This document shows positions 8,610 through 17,486 of a DNA stretch of 59,167 nt, in pieces. How positions within the stretch are numbered: the first letter of the stretch is position 1; each line of letters begins with the position of its first letter. Under the pieces are notes generated by a model. The model ran no database searches and was not told where the DNA came from. It saw only the letters and a list, made by a program, of their open reading frames with translations. Source of the DNA: JBGTIS01 sp041745535. GTDB lineage: Bacteria; Bacteroidota; Bacteroidia; Cytophagales; Cyclobacteriaceae. Where the stretch lies: NCBI GenBank assembly GCA_041745535.1, contig JBGTIS010000325.1, forward strand, positions 1-59,167. Direction: 5' to 3'. The position numbers and the translations under genes are program-made.

Positions 8610-10388
8610 ATGAAAACAAATAACCCTCTGGTAATGCTTTTAGTCTGGCGAATAAAGCATCTAAGCACCAGAAATTTTGTTTTACTGTTGGGAACCTTTA
8701 TTGGTGTAGTTTCCGGCCTGGCAGCGGTACTGCTGAAAGAATCAGTTCATTTTATACAAACCCTGCTCACCAGCGAATTCGATACTGCTTTTGCCAATTA
8801 TTACTATTTAGGATATCCGCTGGTGGGTATATTGATCACCGTATTTCTGGCAAAATACCTGTTTCGCGAACCTTTTGGGCATGGGGTAACAGGTGTGCTA
8901 TATGATATTTCTAAAAAATCAGGCATCAGCCGCCGTTCCAAAATGTATTCAAATCTGGTCGGCAGTGCTTTTACTGTTGGATTTGGTGGCTCAGTAGGGC
9001 TGGAAGGTCCTATTGTGGTTACCGGCTCAGCCATTGGGTCTAATGTGGGCCGACTGATGCACCTGCAACCTAAAAAAAGAGCATTGTTAATTGGTTGTGG
9101 CGCGGCAGGCGCTATTTCAGCCATATTCAATTCTCCCATTGCCGGCGTACTGTTCAGCATCGAGGTAATTCTTACTGAAATCAGTATTGATGCTTTTATT
9201 CCATTGTTGATTTCATCGGTAGCCGGATCCATCATTTCCATTTCTTTACTGGGCGACAATGTATTATTCTCTTTTAAACTCACCGATTCATTTTCTGCCC
9301 AAGACGTACCCTATTATATTATTCTGGGTATTGGCTGCGGCCTCATTTCTCTTTACTTTACCCGGGTGATCTACTATGTGGAGAACTTATTAAAATTCAC
9401 AAAAGGGCAGATCAGAAAAGCGATGGTTGGTGGCTTGTTGTTGGGGTTGTGTATTTTTTTACTTCCCCCCATGTACGGCGAGGGATACGAAATCATAAAA
9501 TCGTTGCTGAATGGTGAGGAACAACAAATCCTGAATAACAGTTTGTTCTCAGGATACGCTGACAACCGGATCGTTTTTATGCTTTTTCTGTTGGCTATTA
9601 TCCTGGTAAAACCGATAGCTACCGCCCTTACCATTGGTAGTGGTGGCAATGGTGGTATTTTTGCCCCTTCCCTGTTCCTGGGGGGTATTTCAGGATATTT
9701 CTTCGCCAAATTAATCAACAGCTTTCATATTGTAGAAACCATAAGTCCGGCCAATTTCACTTTAGTAGGCATGTGTGGGGTAATGAGTGGCGTTTTACAC
9801 GCTCCTTTAACCGGCATATTCCTCATAGCTGAAATTACCAGTGGTTACACCCTGTTTGTACCACTGATGCTGGTTTCCGCCATTTCTTATACCACTATCT
9901 ATTACTTTGAAAAGTACTCATTGTACACCAAAAGCCTGGTACGAAAAGGGTATCTTATTCCTAACGACAGAGACCGGTTGGTATTGAACCAGATTAATAT
10001 ATTGTCGCTGGTAGAAAAAGATCTGTACACCATCCGACCCACCGCTACGCTGGGCGATCTGGTAAAACTGGTGCGTAAATCGCGCCGGAATATTTTCCCT
10101 GTGGTAAACCAGGAAAAAGAGCTGGTGGGCATTATTACTTTAGATGATATCCGCGAAATAATGTTCGATAAAGATGCGCAGACTAATGTTTCTATTGAGT
10201 CTATCATGCACAGCCCCCCTGATAAGGTATCTTCAGAAGAGAAAATGCAGGATGTAATGGATAAATTCGAAAAATCGGGAGCCTGGAACCTACCGGTTAT
10301 CGACCATGGAAAGTATGTAGGGCTGGTTTCCAAATCCCGCATATTTGATGCGTACCGCACCCGCCTGATCCGGCACCAAAGAGAATGA
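8610..10388 (+). CDS. ClC-family chloride channel/antiporter with C-terminal CBS pair
   Basis: A 592-residue membrane protein. Residues 20-440 hold the many helices of a ClC anion transporter, and about 455-580 hold two CBS domains (SIMHSPPDKV, GLVSKSRIFDAYRTR) that often sense nucleotides. The gating Glu is present at about 132 in GSVGLEGP, and the GSGGNGGIFAPSLFLGG filter loop is present. Two positions differ from E. coli ClcA. The GSGIP filter motif reads GHGVT (about 90-94), replacing the filter Ser by His. The inner proton Glu appears as Val at about 186 (FSIEVI against FIIEEM). Anion selectivity and H+ coupling are therefore uncertain. It stands alone downstream of its own -7 element. 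Confidence 0.93.
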   Translation: MKTNNPLVMLLVWRIKHLSTRNFVLLLGTFIGVVSGLAAVLLKESVHFIQTLLTSEFDTAFANYYYLGYPLVGILITVFLAKYLFREPFGHGVTGVLYDISKKSGISRRSKMYSNLVGSAFTVGFGGSVGLEGPIVVTGSAIGSNVGRLMHLQPKKRALLIGCGAAGAISAIFNSPIAGVLFSIEVILTEISIDAFIPLLISSVAGSIISISLLGDNVLFSFKLTDSFSAQDVPYYIILGIGCGLISLYFTRVIYYVENLLKFTKGQIRKAMVGGLLLGLCIFLLPPMYGEGYEIIKSLLNGEEQQILNNSLFSGYADNRIVFMLFLLAIILVKPIATALTIGSGGNGGIFAPSLFLGGISGYFFAKLINSFHIVETISPANFTLVGMCGVMSGVLHAPLTGIFLIAEITSGYTLFVPLMLVSAISYTTIYYFEKYSLYTKSLVRKGYLIPNDRDRLVLNQINILSLVEKDLYTIRPTATLGDLVKLVRKSRRNIFPVVNQEKELVGIITLDDIREIMFDKDAQTNVSIESIMHSPPDKVSSEEKMQDVMDKFEKSGAWNLPVIDHGKYVGLVSKSRIFDAYRTRLIRHQRE

Positions 10389-10529
10389 TCTCAACCCTAT
10401 AATTTTTTATACTCCAGGAATAATTTGAAATATTCAGAAACGGATAAGCCTGCCGGACACCCATACCCGGTAAGCCTACCGGGTTACAACTTTTATGATA
10501 ATACTACGTTTTTAAAGAAAAAAACATTT

Positions 10530-11006
10530 ATGCTAAGAACAATATTCCTGGCTTTGCTATTATCCGGATGCATATCAATAACGTTTGCGCAGGATGTAAA
10601 AACAGTAAAATTTGATGAACTCAATCAGATTTTGCAGGCCAACCCTCATCAGATTAAAGTAGTAAATTTCTGGGCGACCTGGTGCAAACCCTGCATAGAA
10701 GAACTTCCTTATTTTGAAGCGCTTCAACAGGCATATGATGAAAAAAACCTGAAAGTTATTTTGGTAAGTCTGGATTTTACACAGGATAAAGCCGCTCAGT
10801 TTGTCAGTAAGAAAAATATAAATTCGGAAGTCTTATTTCTGGATGAAACCGATCATAATACCTGGATCAATAAAATTTCTCCCGATTGGTCAGGCGCTAT
10901 TCCGGCAACATTGGTTATCGACGGAAAGTTGGGAAAAGATCAGTTTTTTGAGAAAAAATTTGAGAAAAAAGACTTATTTTCTGTAATTGAAAAATCAATT
11001 AACTAA
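10530..11006 (+). CDS. Exported TlpA-like thioredoxin-fold protein
   Basis: 158 residues from the ATG at 10530, chosen because it begins a clean signal peptide (MLRTIFLALLLSGCISITFAQ); an upstream in-frame TTG is unlikely. LSGC could also be read as a lipobox. The mature part is a TlpA/ResA-type thioredoxin fold with the active site WATWCKPC and a cis-Pro region SGAIPATLVID. Such proteins reduce or protect thiols in the periplasm. The next gene, 12 bases downstream, is another thioredoxin-fold protein, so the two probably share a transcript. Confidence 0.88.
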   Translation: MLRTIFLALLLSGCISITFAQDVKTVKFDELNQILQANPHQIKVVNFWATWCKPCIEELPYFEALQQAYDEKNLKVILVSLDFTQDKAAQFVSKKNINSEVLFLDETDHNTWINKISPDWSGAIPATLVIDGKLGKDQFFEKKFEKKDLFSVIEKSIN

Positions 11007-11018
11007 ACCCTATTCATT

Positions 11019-11636
11019 ATGAAAAAGGTAACTATCTTTTTTTCATTAGTAGTAGTGCCCCTGTTTTTTAATAGTATGACACCCAACACGGGTTATCAGG
11101 TAGGCGATTATGCCACTAATTTTAAGCTGAAAAATATTGACGGCAATATGGTGTCGCTATCAGATTATGCCGATGCGAAAGGTTTTATGGTAATTTTCAC
11201 CTGTAATACCTGCCCTTATGCCAAAATGTACGAAGAAAGAATTATTGAATTGCATAAAGATTATGCCGACAAAGGTTTTCCGGTAATCGCGATTAATCCA
11301 AACGACCCTAATCAGTCACCTGGCGATTCGTTTGCTGAAATGAAGGCGCGTGCCGCTACCAAGAAATATCCTTTCCCCTATTTATTAGATGAAACTCAGG
11401 ATATTACCCGCGCTTATGGGGCTACCCGAACACCCCATGTTTTTCTCTTGAAAAAAGAAGGTGCCGATAAATTTAAAGTAGCTTATATTGGTGCTATTGA
11501 TAACAATTATCGGGATGCCAAAGCGGCTAACGACAAATATGTACGAAATGCGGTTGAAGCATTGCTTTCGGGAAAACCCGTTATGAATAAATCTACAAAA
11601 GCCATTGGATGTGGTATAAAATGGCAGGAGGCCTGA
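11019..11636 (+). CDS. Exported redoxin/thioredoxin family protein with CNTCPYA motif
   Basis: 205 residues with an N-terminal hydrophobic leader (MKKVTIFFSLVVVPLFFNS). The thioredoxin-like/AhpC-TSA fold begins near residue 30. The active-site region FTCNTCPYAKMYEERI carries Cys-x-x-Cys in the CNTCPYA form of a bacterial thioredoxin subfamily, and ATRTPHVFLL gives the cis-Pro loop. Likely a periplasmic thiol oxidoreductase; its partner is not evident. It is followed by a good terminator at 11664-11697. Confidence 0.85.
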   Translation: MKKVTIFFSLVVVPLFFNSMTPNTGYQVGDYATNFKLKNIDGNMVSLSDYADAKGFMVIFTCNTCPYAKMYEERIIELHKDYADKGFPVIAINPNDPNQSPGDSFAEMKARAATKKYPFPYLLDETQDITRAYGATRTPHVFLLKKEGADKFKVAYIGAIDNNYRDAKAANDKYVRNAVEALLSGKPVMNKSTKAIGCGIKWQEA

Positions 11637-11663
11637 CCTGATATCCAAAAAACAAAATACCGG

Positions 11664-11697
11664 AGCAGGATGACAGTGGTTATCCTGCTATTTTTTT
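11664..11697 (+). terminator. Intrinsic terminator after the redoxin pair
   Basis: AGCAGGAT and ATCCTGCT form an 8-base stem around a 10-base loop. The stem is followed by A and seven T residues. It lies 28 bases after the redoxin stop codon. Confidence 0.85.
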
Positions 11698-11786
11698 GAA
11701 ATTTATATAAGAATTTTAGCAAGCCGTTAAAAAATTATAAATAAATTTACGATAATAATCATAATTAAATCAAAAAAGGAAATATT

Positions 11787-12479
11787 ATGAAATTTGGCAT
11801 TGTGGTTTTCCCGGGTTCTAACTGCGACGATGATATATTTTATGTGTTACAATCTATTCTGGGCCAACAGGTAGTAAAGTTATGGCATAAAGACCAGGAC
11901 TTACAGGATTGCGATTTTATTATTATACCGGGCGGATTTTCGTACGGCGATTATCTGCGTTCCGGAGCAATTGCCCGCTTTTCGCCTATTATGGATGCTG
12001 TAATCGCCCATGCCAATCGGGGTGGATATGTGTTAGGAATTTGCAATGGTTTTCAAATTCTGACCGAATCTGGTTTGTTACCCGGCACCTTATTAAGAAA
12101 TATCTACCAGAAGTTTATTTGCAGGAATTCATACATCAAACCCGTTTCCCAAACAGCGCCTTTTACCGCGAATCTGGATACTGGTAAGGCCTATAAAATT
12201 CCGGTGGCCCATGCCGATGGGCGGTATTATATCGACCAGGCCGGTCTGGATAATTTGCGAAGCAACGATCAAATTTTGTTTAAGTATTGTGATGCGCAAG
12301 GCAATTTCACCGAAGAAAGCAACTTCAATGGTTCCGTAAACAATATCGCGGGAATCTGTAATACGCGGAAAAACGTATTTGGATTAATGCCTCATCCTGA
12401 ACGTGCTGCCGACGAAGTGTTGGGCAATACGGATGGTAAACTTATCCTGGAAACCCTGCTTCAGGTTGAGGCATTGTAG
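11787..12479 (+). CDS. purQ: Phosphoribosylformylglycinamidine synthase, glutaminase subunit
   Basis: PurQ releases ammonia from glutamine for the FGAR amidotransferase step of purine synthesis, working with PurL and PurS. The 230-residue class I glutaminase has its nucleophile Cys at about 86 in GICNGFQ, the oxyanion loop PGGFSYGDYLRSGAIA at 48-63, and the His/Glu of the triad in MPHPERA at about 202-208. Length is normal. No purL or purS is nearby, and it is isolated between two terminated transcripts. It converges on the trehalose gene with 13 bases between stops. Confidence 0.95.
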   Translation: MKFGIVVFPGSNCDDDIFYVLQSILGQQVVKLWHKDQDLQDCDFIIIPGGFSYGDYLRSGAIARFSPIMDAVIAHANRGGYVLGICNGFQILTESGLLPGTLLRNIYQKFICRNSYIKPVSQTAPFTANLDTGKAYKIPVAHADGRYYIDQAGLDNLRSNDQILFKYCDAQGNFTEESNFNGSVNNIAGICNTRKNVFGLMPHPERAADEVLGNTDGKLILETLLQVEAL

Positions 12480-12492
12480 CAACTACAGGAAT

Positions 12493-14709
12493 CTATAATT
12501 TAACTTTAGTAGGTTCCTCTACTTCTGAGGTTTCTTTTATCATTTCTTTCAGGATATCCCGAACGTCTTTGAACGAATCAACATTGTATTTAGCAGCCGA
12601 TGTATTGCTGCCCACCTTAATGGTATAAGCATTTTTGGGCATTACCTTAAAGGTGTCTTCATCAGTGGTGTCGTCACCAAAAGCAATGGCAAAATCATGA
12701 GGAAATTTTTGCAGCCAGATTTTCGTGCCTTTCCCTTTATTGATATCACGATTTTTAATTTCCACCACTTTATCGCCTTCCAATATCTGCAAATCACCAT
12801 CAGAAGAGATATATTTTAACTGACTTAAAAGTTCACGCGTTCTTAATTCTCCCAATCCGGTTTCTACCTTTCGATAATGCCACACCAGCGAATAATCTTT
12901 CTCTTCAATAAATGAACCTGGTGTTCTGTCAACAAACAACTCCAATAACGGACGGATCTCTTTTTTCCATTCGTCGGTTAAGGTAGACATCATTTCCCAG
13001 CCTTCTTTACCTTCTTTTAACCAAACGCCATGTTCAGCGATAATATCCACATTCAGGTGGCCCACCCATTCTTCCAGGGTATCTTTGGCTCTCCCGCTAA
13101 TGATTGTAACTTTGTTTTTAGGATTTTTTACCAGATTTTTAATAAGTTTGATAAGTTCATCATCTGGTTTTGCTTCCAGCGGATCATTATAAAAACCAGT
13201 AAGAGTTCCATCATAATCCAGAAAAATCATTCTTTCCTTTGCATGATGATATTTATCCAATATTTTGTGTAATGAAGCCTCATCTAATTTTCTGGTTTGC
13301 ATTTCTTCCTGCATCTTTTTTACTTTTTCCAAACTCGCCATAAACAAATTTACCCAGTGGTCTATGTTATACCGCTTCAGCGATTTCTGCATATTGGTAT
13401 TGTGAAGTATCTGCTCTTCTTCCGGCATAGTAAGCGCGATATGAATCGCATCTACCATCTGATTGATATCATTCGGATTAATCAGGATGGCATCGGAAAG
13501 TTCTTTGGAAGCGCCGCACATTTCACTTAAAATCAATACACCCTTTTTGTTTAGTTTACTGGCGATAAACTCTTTACATACCAGGTTCATGCCATCCCGC
13601 ATTGGGGTTACCAGGGCCACATCGGCCATCCGATAAAATGCGGAAAGTTCTTCTAATGGAAACGAGCGATAGAAATAATGGATGGGTGTCCAGTTAATTT
13701 TTCCATATTTACCATTGATGTGGCCTACCAACCGGTTCACATCTTCTTTGAGCTCTTTATAGGTTCCTACCATATCACGCGAAGGCACTACAATGAGCAA
13801 TAGGGAAACTTTGCCCCGGTATTGTGGATATCTTTCGAAGAACAGGTCAAAAGCTTCCAGCCTTTGAGGAATGCCCTTTGAATAATCCAGCCGATCAATA
13901 GAAAGCATCAGTTTCTGATCGCCCAGCGATATTCTGTAATATACCTCTTTTTCCAATGCGGCTGGGGAAGCGGCTGCCTCCGCGTATTTATCATAATCAA
14001 TGCCCATCGGAAAGGCATCTACCAATACGATTCTGTTGCCTACATTAATCTGCCCCTGGGCATTACTCAATCCTGAAATTCTATTCACCGAACTTAAAAA
14101 GTGGCGCATGTCGTCGTAGGTATGAAATCCGATCAGGTCAGAGCCAAGCACTCCTTCCAGGATTTCTTTTCTCCAGGGTATTAGCCTAAAAATTTCGTTA
14201 GAAGGAAAAGGGATGTGCAAAAAGAATCCAATACTGGTTTTGGCAAGCTGCTTCCGGATCATACCTGGTACCAGCATCAGCTGATAATCATGAATCCAGA
14301 GCATATCACCTGGTTCAGCTTTTTTTAAAATCTCATCAACAAATTTTTTATTGGCTTTTACATATGCTTCCCATAAGTGTTGGTCATAAACAGCATACTG
14401 ATTGAAATAATGAAAGTTAGGCCATATGGTTTCGTTGCTAAAGCCTTCATAAAAATCTTTGATGTCCTCTTCGGATAAAAACACAGGATGCATACTTTCT
14501 TTGTGTAATGCTTCCGTTATTTCGTCTTTTTCCTGCTTTTTGTTCGTTACTATACCTGGCCAGCCAATCCAGATGTTGTTACCTTGCTTATAAACAGAGC
14601 TAAGACCTGTGGCTAATCCTCCCGGGCTTGGATGATACTCCAGTTTGCCTTTTTCATTTTTGTTAATTTTTATGGGTAGGCGGTTTGAAACAATGATAGT
14701 TTTTGACAT
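12493..14709 (-). CDS. otsAB: Fused trehalose-6-phosphate synthase / trehalose-6-phosphate phosphatase
   Basis: The 738-residue protein joins two enzymes of trehalose synthesis. Residues 1-470 are a GT20 synthase (SNRLPIKI near the start, NEIFRLIPWR, RLDYSKGIPQRLEAF, MRDGMNLVCKEFIA), which makes trehalose-6-phosphate from UDP-glucose and glucose-6-phosphate. Residues 490-725 are a HAD phosphatase with the nucleophile motif FLDYDGTLT and the acidic motif GDDTTDEDTF. Both active sites look intact, so the protein should make free trehalose. Bacterial fusions of this order are known. It is the last gene of a minus-strand group with the exonuclease 69 bases upstream. Confidence 0.95.
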   Translation of the reverse strand: MSKTIIVSNRLPIKINKNEKGKLEYHPSPGGLATGLSSVYKQGNNIWIGWPGIVTNKKQEKDEITEALHKESMHPVFLSEEDIKDFYEGFSNETIWPNFHYFNQYAVYDQHLWEAYVKANKKFVDEILKKAEPGDMLWIHDYQLMLVPGMIRKQLAKTSIGFFLHIPFPSNEIFRLIPWRKEILEGVLGSDLIGFHTYDDMRHFLSSVNRISGLSNAQGQINVGNRIVLVDAFPMGIDYDKYAEAAASPAALEKEVYYRISLGDQKLMLSIDRLDYSKGIPQRLEAFDLFFERYPQYRGKVSLLLIVVPSRDMVGTYKELKEDVNRLVGHINGKYGKINWTPIHYFYRSFPLEELSAFYRMADVALVTPMRDGMNLVCKEFIASKLNKKGVLILSEMCGASKELSDAILINPNDINQMVDAIHIALTMPEEEQILHNTNMQKSLKRYNIDHWVNLFMASLEKVKKMQEEMQTRKLDEASLHKILDKYHHAKERMIFLDYDGTLTGFYNDPLEAKPDDELIKLIKNLVKNPKNKVTIISGRAKDTLEEWVGHLNVDIIAEHGVWLKEGKEGWEMMSTLTDEWKKEIRPLLELFVDRTPGSFIEEKDYSLVWHYRKVETGLGELRTRELLSQLKYISSDGDLQILEGDKVVEIKNRDINKGKGTKIWLQKFPHDFAIAFGDDTTDEDTFKVMPKNAYTIKVGSNTSAAKYNVDSFKDVRDILKEMIKETSEVEEPTKVKL

Positions 14710-14778
14710 ATAATATCTGGGTTATCGGGTGTAGTGTAGTGTTGTTTTAATTTAATGGGTGAAAATCGCAAAAGCAAA

Positions 14779-15585
14779 CTATTTGTTATTAAATCCTCTG
14801 AGCTTGATTTCTGTTAATTTGCGCTTGGTGTCTAATGGGAAATCTCCCTTCATCATCCAGTCATAATAACTTGGCTCTTCCGAAAATACTTCAACAACCG
14901 GTTTTAGTTTATGTTTTCCAAAATTAAAAACTTCTACCCCGTCGTCGTTTAAAATTATTCTGCCGGCCAGGTCCACCAGGTTGGTTGCCGTAATGTTATG
15001 GAGGGTTTCCATATTGTTTTCAATTACTCCAATGGTATTCCCCTGCATGTCGACCACCGGTTCGCCTGCATAGCGGACAATTTGTGCCTGCAACACATGC
15101 ATAGAGGCCACGGTATCGGCTTCCGCGCTGTGCGCGTCTATCAGATCTTTGTCACAGTAAAATTTAAGCGCGGCAGCCAGCGTTCTTTTTTCCATCAGGT
15201 GGAAAATTTTCTGGGCATCTACCAGCTTACATTTGCTGATGTCGAAGTTAATGCCTGCCCGTAAAAACTCTTCTACCAGTAAGGGCACATCAAACCGAAT
15301 TACATTAAAACCGGCAAAATCGCAGCCTTCTAAAAATTTCGCCAGATTCTTCGCTATGGATTTAAAGGTAGGGGCATCTTTTACATCTTCGTCGTAAATG
15401 CCATGTATTAAACTGGTTTCCAGTGGAATCGGCATTTCCGGGTTTACTTTGGTTACTTTTCTGAATTCATCACCATTGGGCATTATTTTAACGATAGCAA
15501 TTTCAATTATCCTGTCTTTGGCTATGTTGGTTCCGGTTGTTTCCAGATCAAAAAATGCCAGGGGTGTTTTCAGATTTAATCGCAT
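14779..15585 (-). CDS. DnaQ-like 3'-5' exonuclease
   Basis: 268 residues with a DEDD exonuclease domain in the first 175: FFDLETTGTN (exo I, catalytic Asp and Glu), FNVIRFDVPLL (exo II) and AHSAEADT (exo III). This matches the proofreading-exonuclease family of DNA polymerase III epsilon. The C-terminal 90 residues (KHKLKPVVEVF, YYDWMMKGDFP) resemble the extension of stand-alone exonucleases in this phylum. It could proofread or trim DNA; the sequence does not decide. It lies 92 bases from the Mur ligase and 69 from otsAB on the same strand. Confidence 0.88.
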   Translation of the reverse strand: MRLNLKTPLAFFDLETTGTNIAKDRIIEIAIVKIMPNGDEFRKVTKVNPEMPIPLETSLIHGIYDEDVKDAPTFKSIAKNLAKFLEGCDFAGFNVIRFDVPLLVEEFLRAGINFDISKCKLVDAQKIFHLMEKRTLAAALKFYCDKDLIDAHSAEADTVASMHVLQAQIVRYAGEPVVDMQGNTIGVIENNMETLHNITATNLVDLAGRIILNDDGVEVFNFGKHKLKPVVEVFSEEPSYYDWMMKGDFPLDTKRKLTEIKLRGFNNK

Positions 15586-15676
15586 TGAAAATTTATTTTA
15601 TGATATAAGAAATTGAATGAGTTAATTAAAAAGATTTTATGCAGGTAACCAACAACTTTGATAGAATACTGGAAAA

Positions 15677-17062
15677 TTAACGAATAGCGCTGTCTGGCAA
15701 TAATTCTTCACTAAATTTATTAATATCAATACCATCGAAGGTTCCTGAACTCATAAATAATAAATTAGCATCCATCCAGGATCTGTTTTTCAGGAATTTT
15801 TTCAGGTCATCACTAGAAGTAAAAATCAGTATATCATCTCTGTTAAAGGCTTTTCTTACTATTTCATCGGTAAGTACATCCAGTTTTTTATGTTTGGCTA
15901 CTTCCGGATTATGATAGACAATTCCCAGATCTGCTGATTCCAGGGTATCAGCATATTGGCCGATGAAGTCTTTGTTCAGGCTGCTAAACGTATGCAGTTC
16001 CATACATGCCACCAGTTTTCGGTCTGGGTATTGCAGCTTTACCGCTTTGGTAGTGGCTTTCAGTTTAGACGGTGCGTGGGCAAAATCTTTGAAAATGGCA
16101 AAGTTTTTACCTTCATGCACTTTCTCCAAACGTTTGCTGGCTCCCTCAAACGACTGAATAGCATCGTAAAACTCTTCCTGAAGAATTCCGATCCGGCTAC
16201 ACAAAGTCAATGCCCCATTGATGTTTTGCATGTTATGATAACCAAAAATCTTTATGGGTACCTCACCTTTATCAGTTTTTAAATAGGTACGATCGTTGGA
16301 TATTTTGTACGGATGCGCACTGTAAGGTGTTTGCCCTACATCTTTACGCTCTTTACCGCAAATAATGGTGGTGAGGTCGTCCTCATCACAATAAATGAGG
16401 GTTCCGGCTTTGGGAGTAGCATCGGCAAATTCGTCGAACTGCTTTACGTAGTCGTCGAAAGTAGGAAATACGTTATAATGATCCCACGCGATGCCGCTGA
16501 TGAGGCCGATATGATGGTGGTATTTTAAAAATTTGGGTGTTTTGTCAATAGGAGAAGAAAGATATTCATCTCCTTCGATAATAATAATGGGCGCATTGGA
16601 AAGCTTAAGCATACCTGGTAAACTGCTTACCTTGGCCCCAATCAGATAATCGAAGTCTTTATTACAATACTGTAATACATGCAGAATAATCGCGGTTATG
16701 GTGGTTTTACCATGGCTGCCTGCAATCACAATTCTTTGTTTGTCTTTGCTTTGTTCATAAATATATTCAGGATAGGAATATACTTTAATACCCAATTCAA
16801 GGGCTTTTTTTAATTCAGGATTGTCAGCCCGGGCGTGCATTCCCAGAATAACCGCATCGATTTCATTTGTGATTTTCTCTGGAAACCAGCCAACCTCACC
16901 AGGAAAAATTCCCTCTTTGATAAGATTTGATTTGGCAGGATCATAAATTTCATCGTCAGAGCCGGTAACCTGATAACCTTTTTTCGCCAGGCTAATAGCA
17001 AGATAGTGCATTACACTTCCGCCAACGGCAATGAAGTGTATTCTGGAATTACTTTTATGCAT
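15677..17062 (-). CDS. mpl: Mur-ligase-family protein, Mpl-like (peptidoglycan tripeptide recycling)
   Basis: 461 residues with the Mur ligase layout: N-terminal Rossmann-like domain (HFIAVGGSVMHYLAISLAKKGYQVTGSDDEIYDP), central ATPase with P-loop GSHGKTTITA at about 114-123, and a C-terminal ligase domain (AHAPSKLKATTKAV). It resembles Mpl, which joins UDP-MurNAc to the recycled tripeptide L-Ala-gamma-D-Glu-meso-DAP in the cytoplasm. MurC is the close alternative, but GVSGSHGKT-type and substrate motifs, and the lack of a mur cluster, favour Mpl. A well-formed promoter lies immediately upstream. Confidence 0.82.
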   Translation of the reverse strand: MHKSNSRIHFIAVGGSVMHYLAISLAKKGYQVTGSDDEIYDPAKSNLIKEGIFPGEVGWFPEKITNEIDAVILGMHARADNPELKKALELGIKVYSYPEYIYEQSKDKQRIVIAGSHGKTTITAIILHVLQYCNKDFDYLIGAKVSSLPGMLKLSNAPIIIIEGDEYLSSPIDKTPKFLKYHHHIGLISGIAWDHYNVFPTFDDYVKQFDEFADATPKAGTLIYCDEDDLTTIICGKERKDVGQTPYSAHPYKISNDRTYLKTDKGEVPIKIFGYHNMQNINGALTLCSRIGILQEEFYDAIQSFEGASKRLEKVHEGKNFAIFKDFAHAPSKLKATTKAVKLQYPDRKLVACMELHTFSSLNKDFIGQYADTLESADLGIVYHNPEVAKHKKLDVLTDEIVRKAFNRDDILIFTSSDDLKKFLKNRSWMDANLLFMSSGTFDGIDINKFSEELLPDSAIR

Positions 17063-17106
17063 TTATGTAAATTGTAAAATTAAAAGCTAAAAATTGCCGA
17101 TCTTCC

Positions 17107-17137
17107 CAAAATTAAAATAAAAACATCAAGGGGTCAA
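17107..17137 (-). promoter_or_regulatory. Predicted promoter of mpl
   Basis: On the minus strand TTG (17135-17137) and TAATTTTG (17107-17114) are 20 bases apart, a full match to the Bacteroidota consensus. The -7 element ends about 44 bases before the mpl start codon. Confidence 0.6.
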
Positions 17138-17433
17138 TAATTTATGATAAGGAACCTCTCGCTAAAATATTAAAATACTTTCATTAATGTTGTATCACCT
17201 GTAATTTCATTTGCCTATAAGCAAATTTTACGTTAACATTGAACAATGATTTCCTGTTTGAAAAGCCAGTTTTGATGTAATTTTTGTATCTGGTTGTTTT
17301 TGTGGAAGTTGGCTTTTTCAATCTAAATTTTACTTTAGGTCCTATCACTGATTGGAATTTTTTAGTATAGGAAATTCTCATTTAGGTTTAGTATTCGCAG
17401 TTAGTTTTTTATAAATTTAAATTGTTAGTCAAT
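17138..17433. other. AT-rich spacer between mpl and dnaB
   Basis: About 300 bases without a convincing gene. A minus-strand ORF of 65 codons (17184-17381) is Lys/Arg-rich, matches nothing I know and lacks a promoter. An imperfect long-range inverted repeat (AAAAGCCA at 17261, TGGCTTTT at 17310) is present. I see nothing else. Confidence 0.5.
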
Positions 17434-17441
17434 TATATTTG
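17434..17441 (+). promoter_or_regulatory. Predicted -7 element for dnaB
   Basis: TATATTTG matches TAnnTTTG and lies 45 bases before the dnaB ATG. No clear -33 TTG is found 19-21 bases upstream; the region there is T-rich. Confidence 0.4.
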
Positions 17442-17486
17442 ATACATTGACCAAATGAGGAGATACCGTATTTTTAAAAACAATTA

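Noticed and set aside
17184..17381. Minus-strand ORF of 65 codons between mpl and dnaB
   Set aside because: Very Lys/Arg/Thr-rich, no recognised family, no promoter element before it, and it lies in AT-rich spacer DNA where chance ORFs occur.
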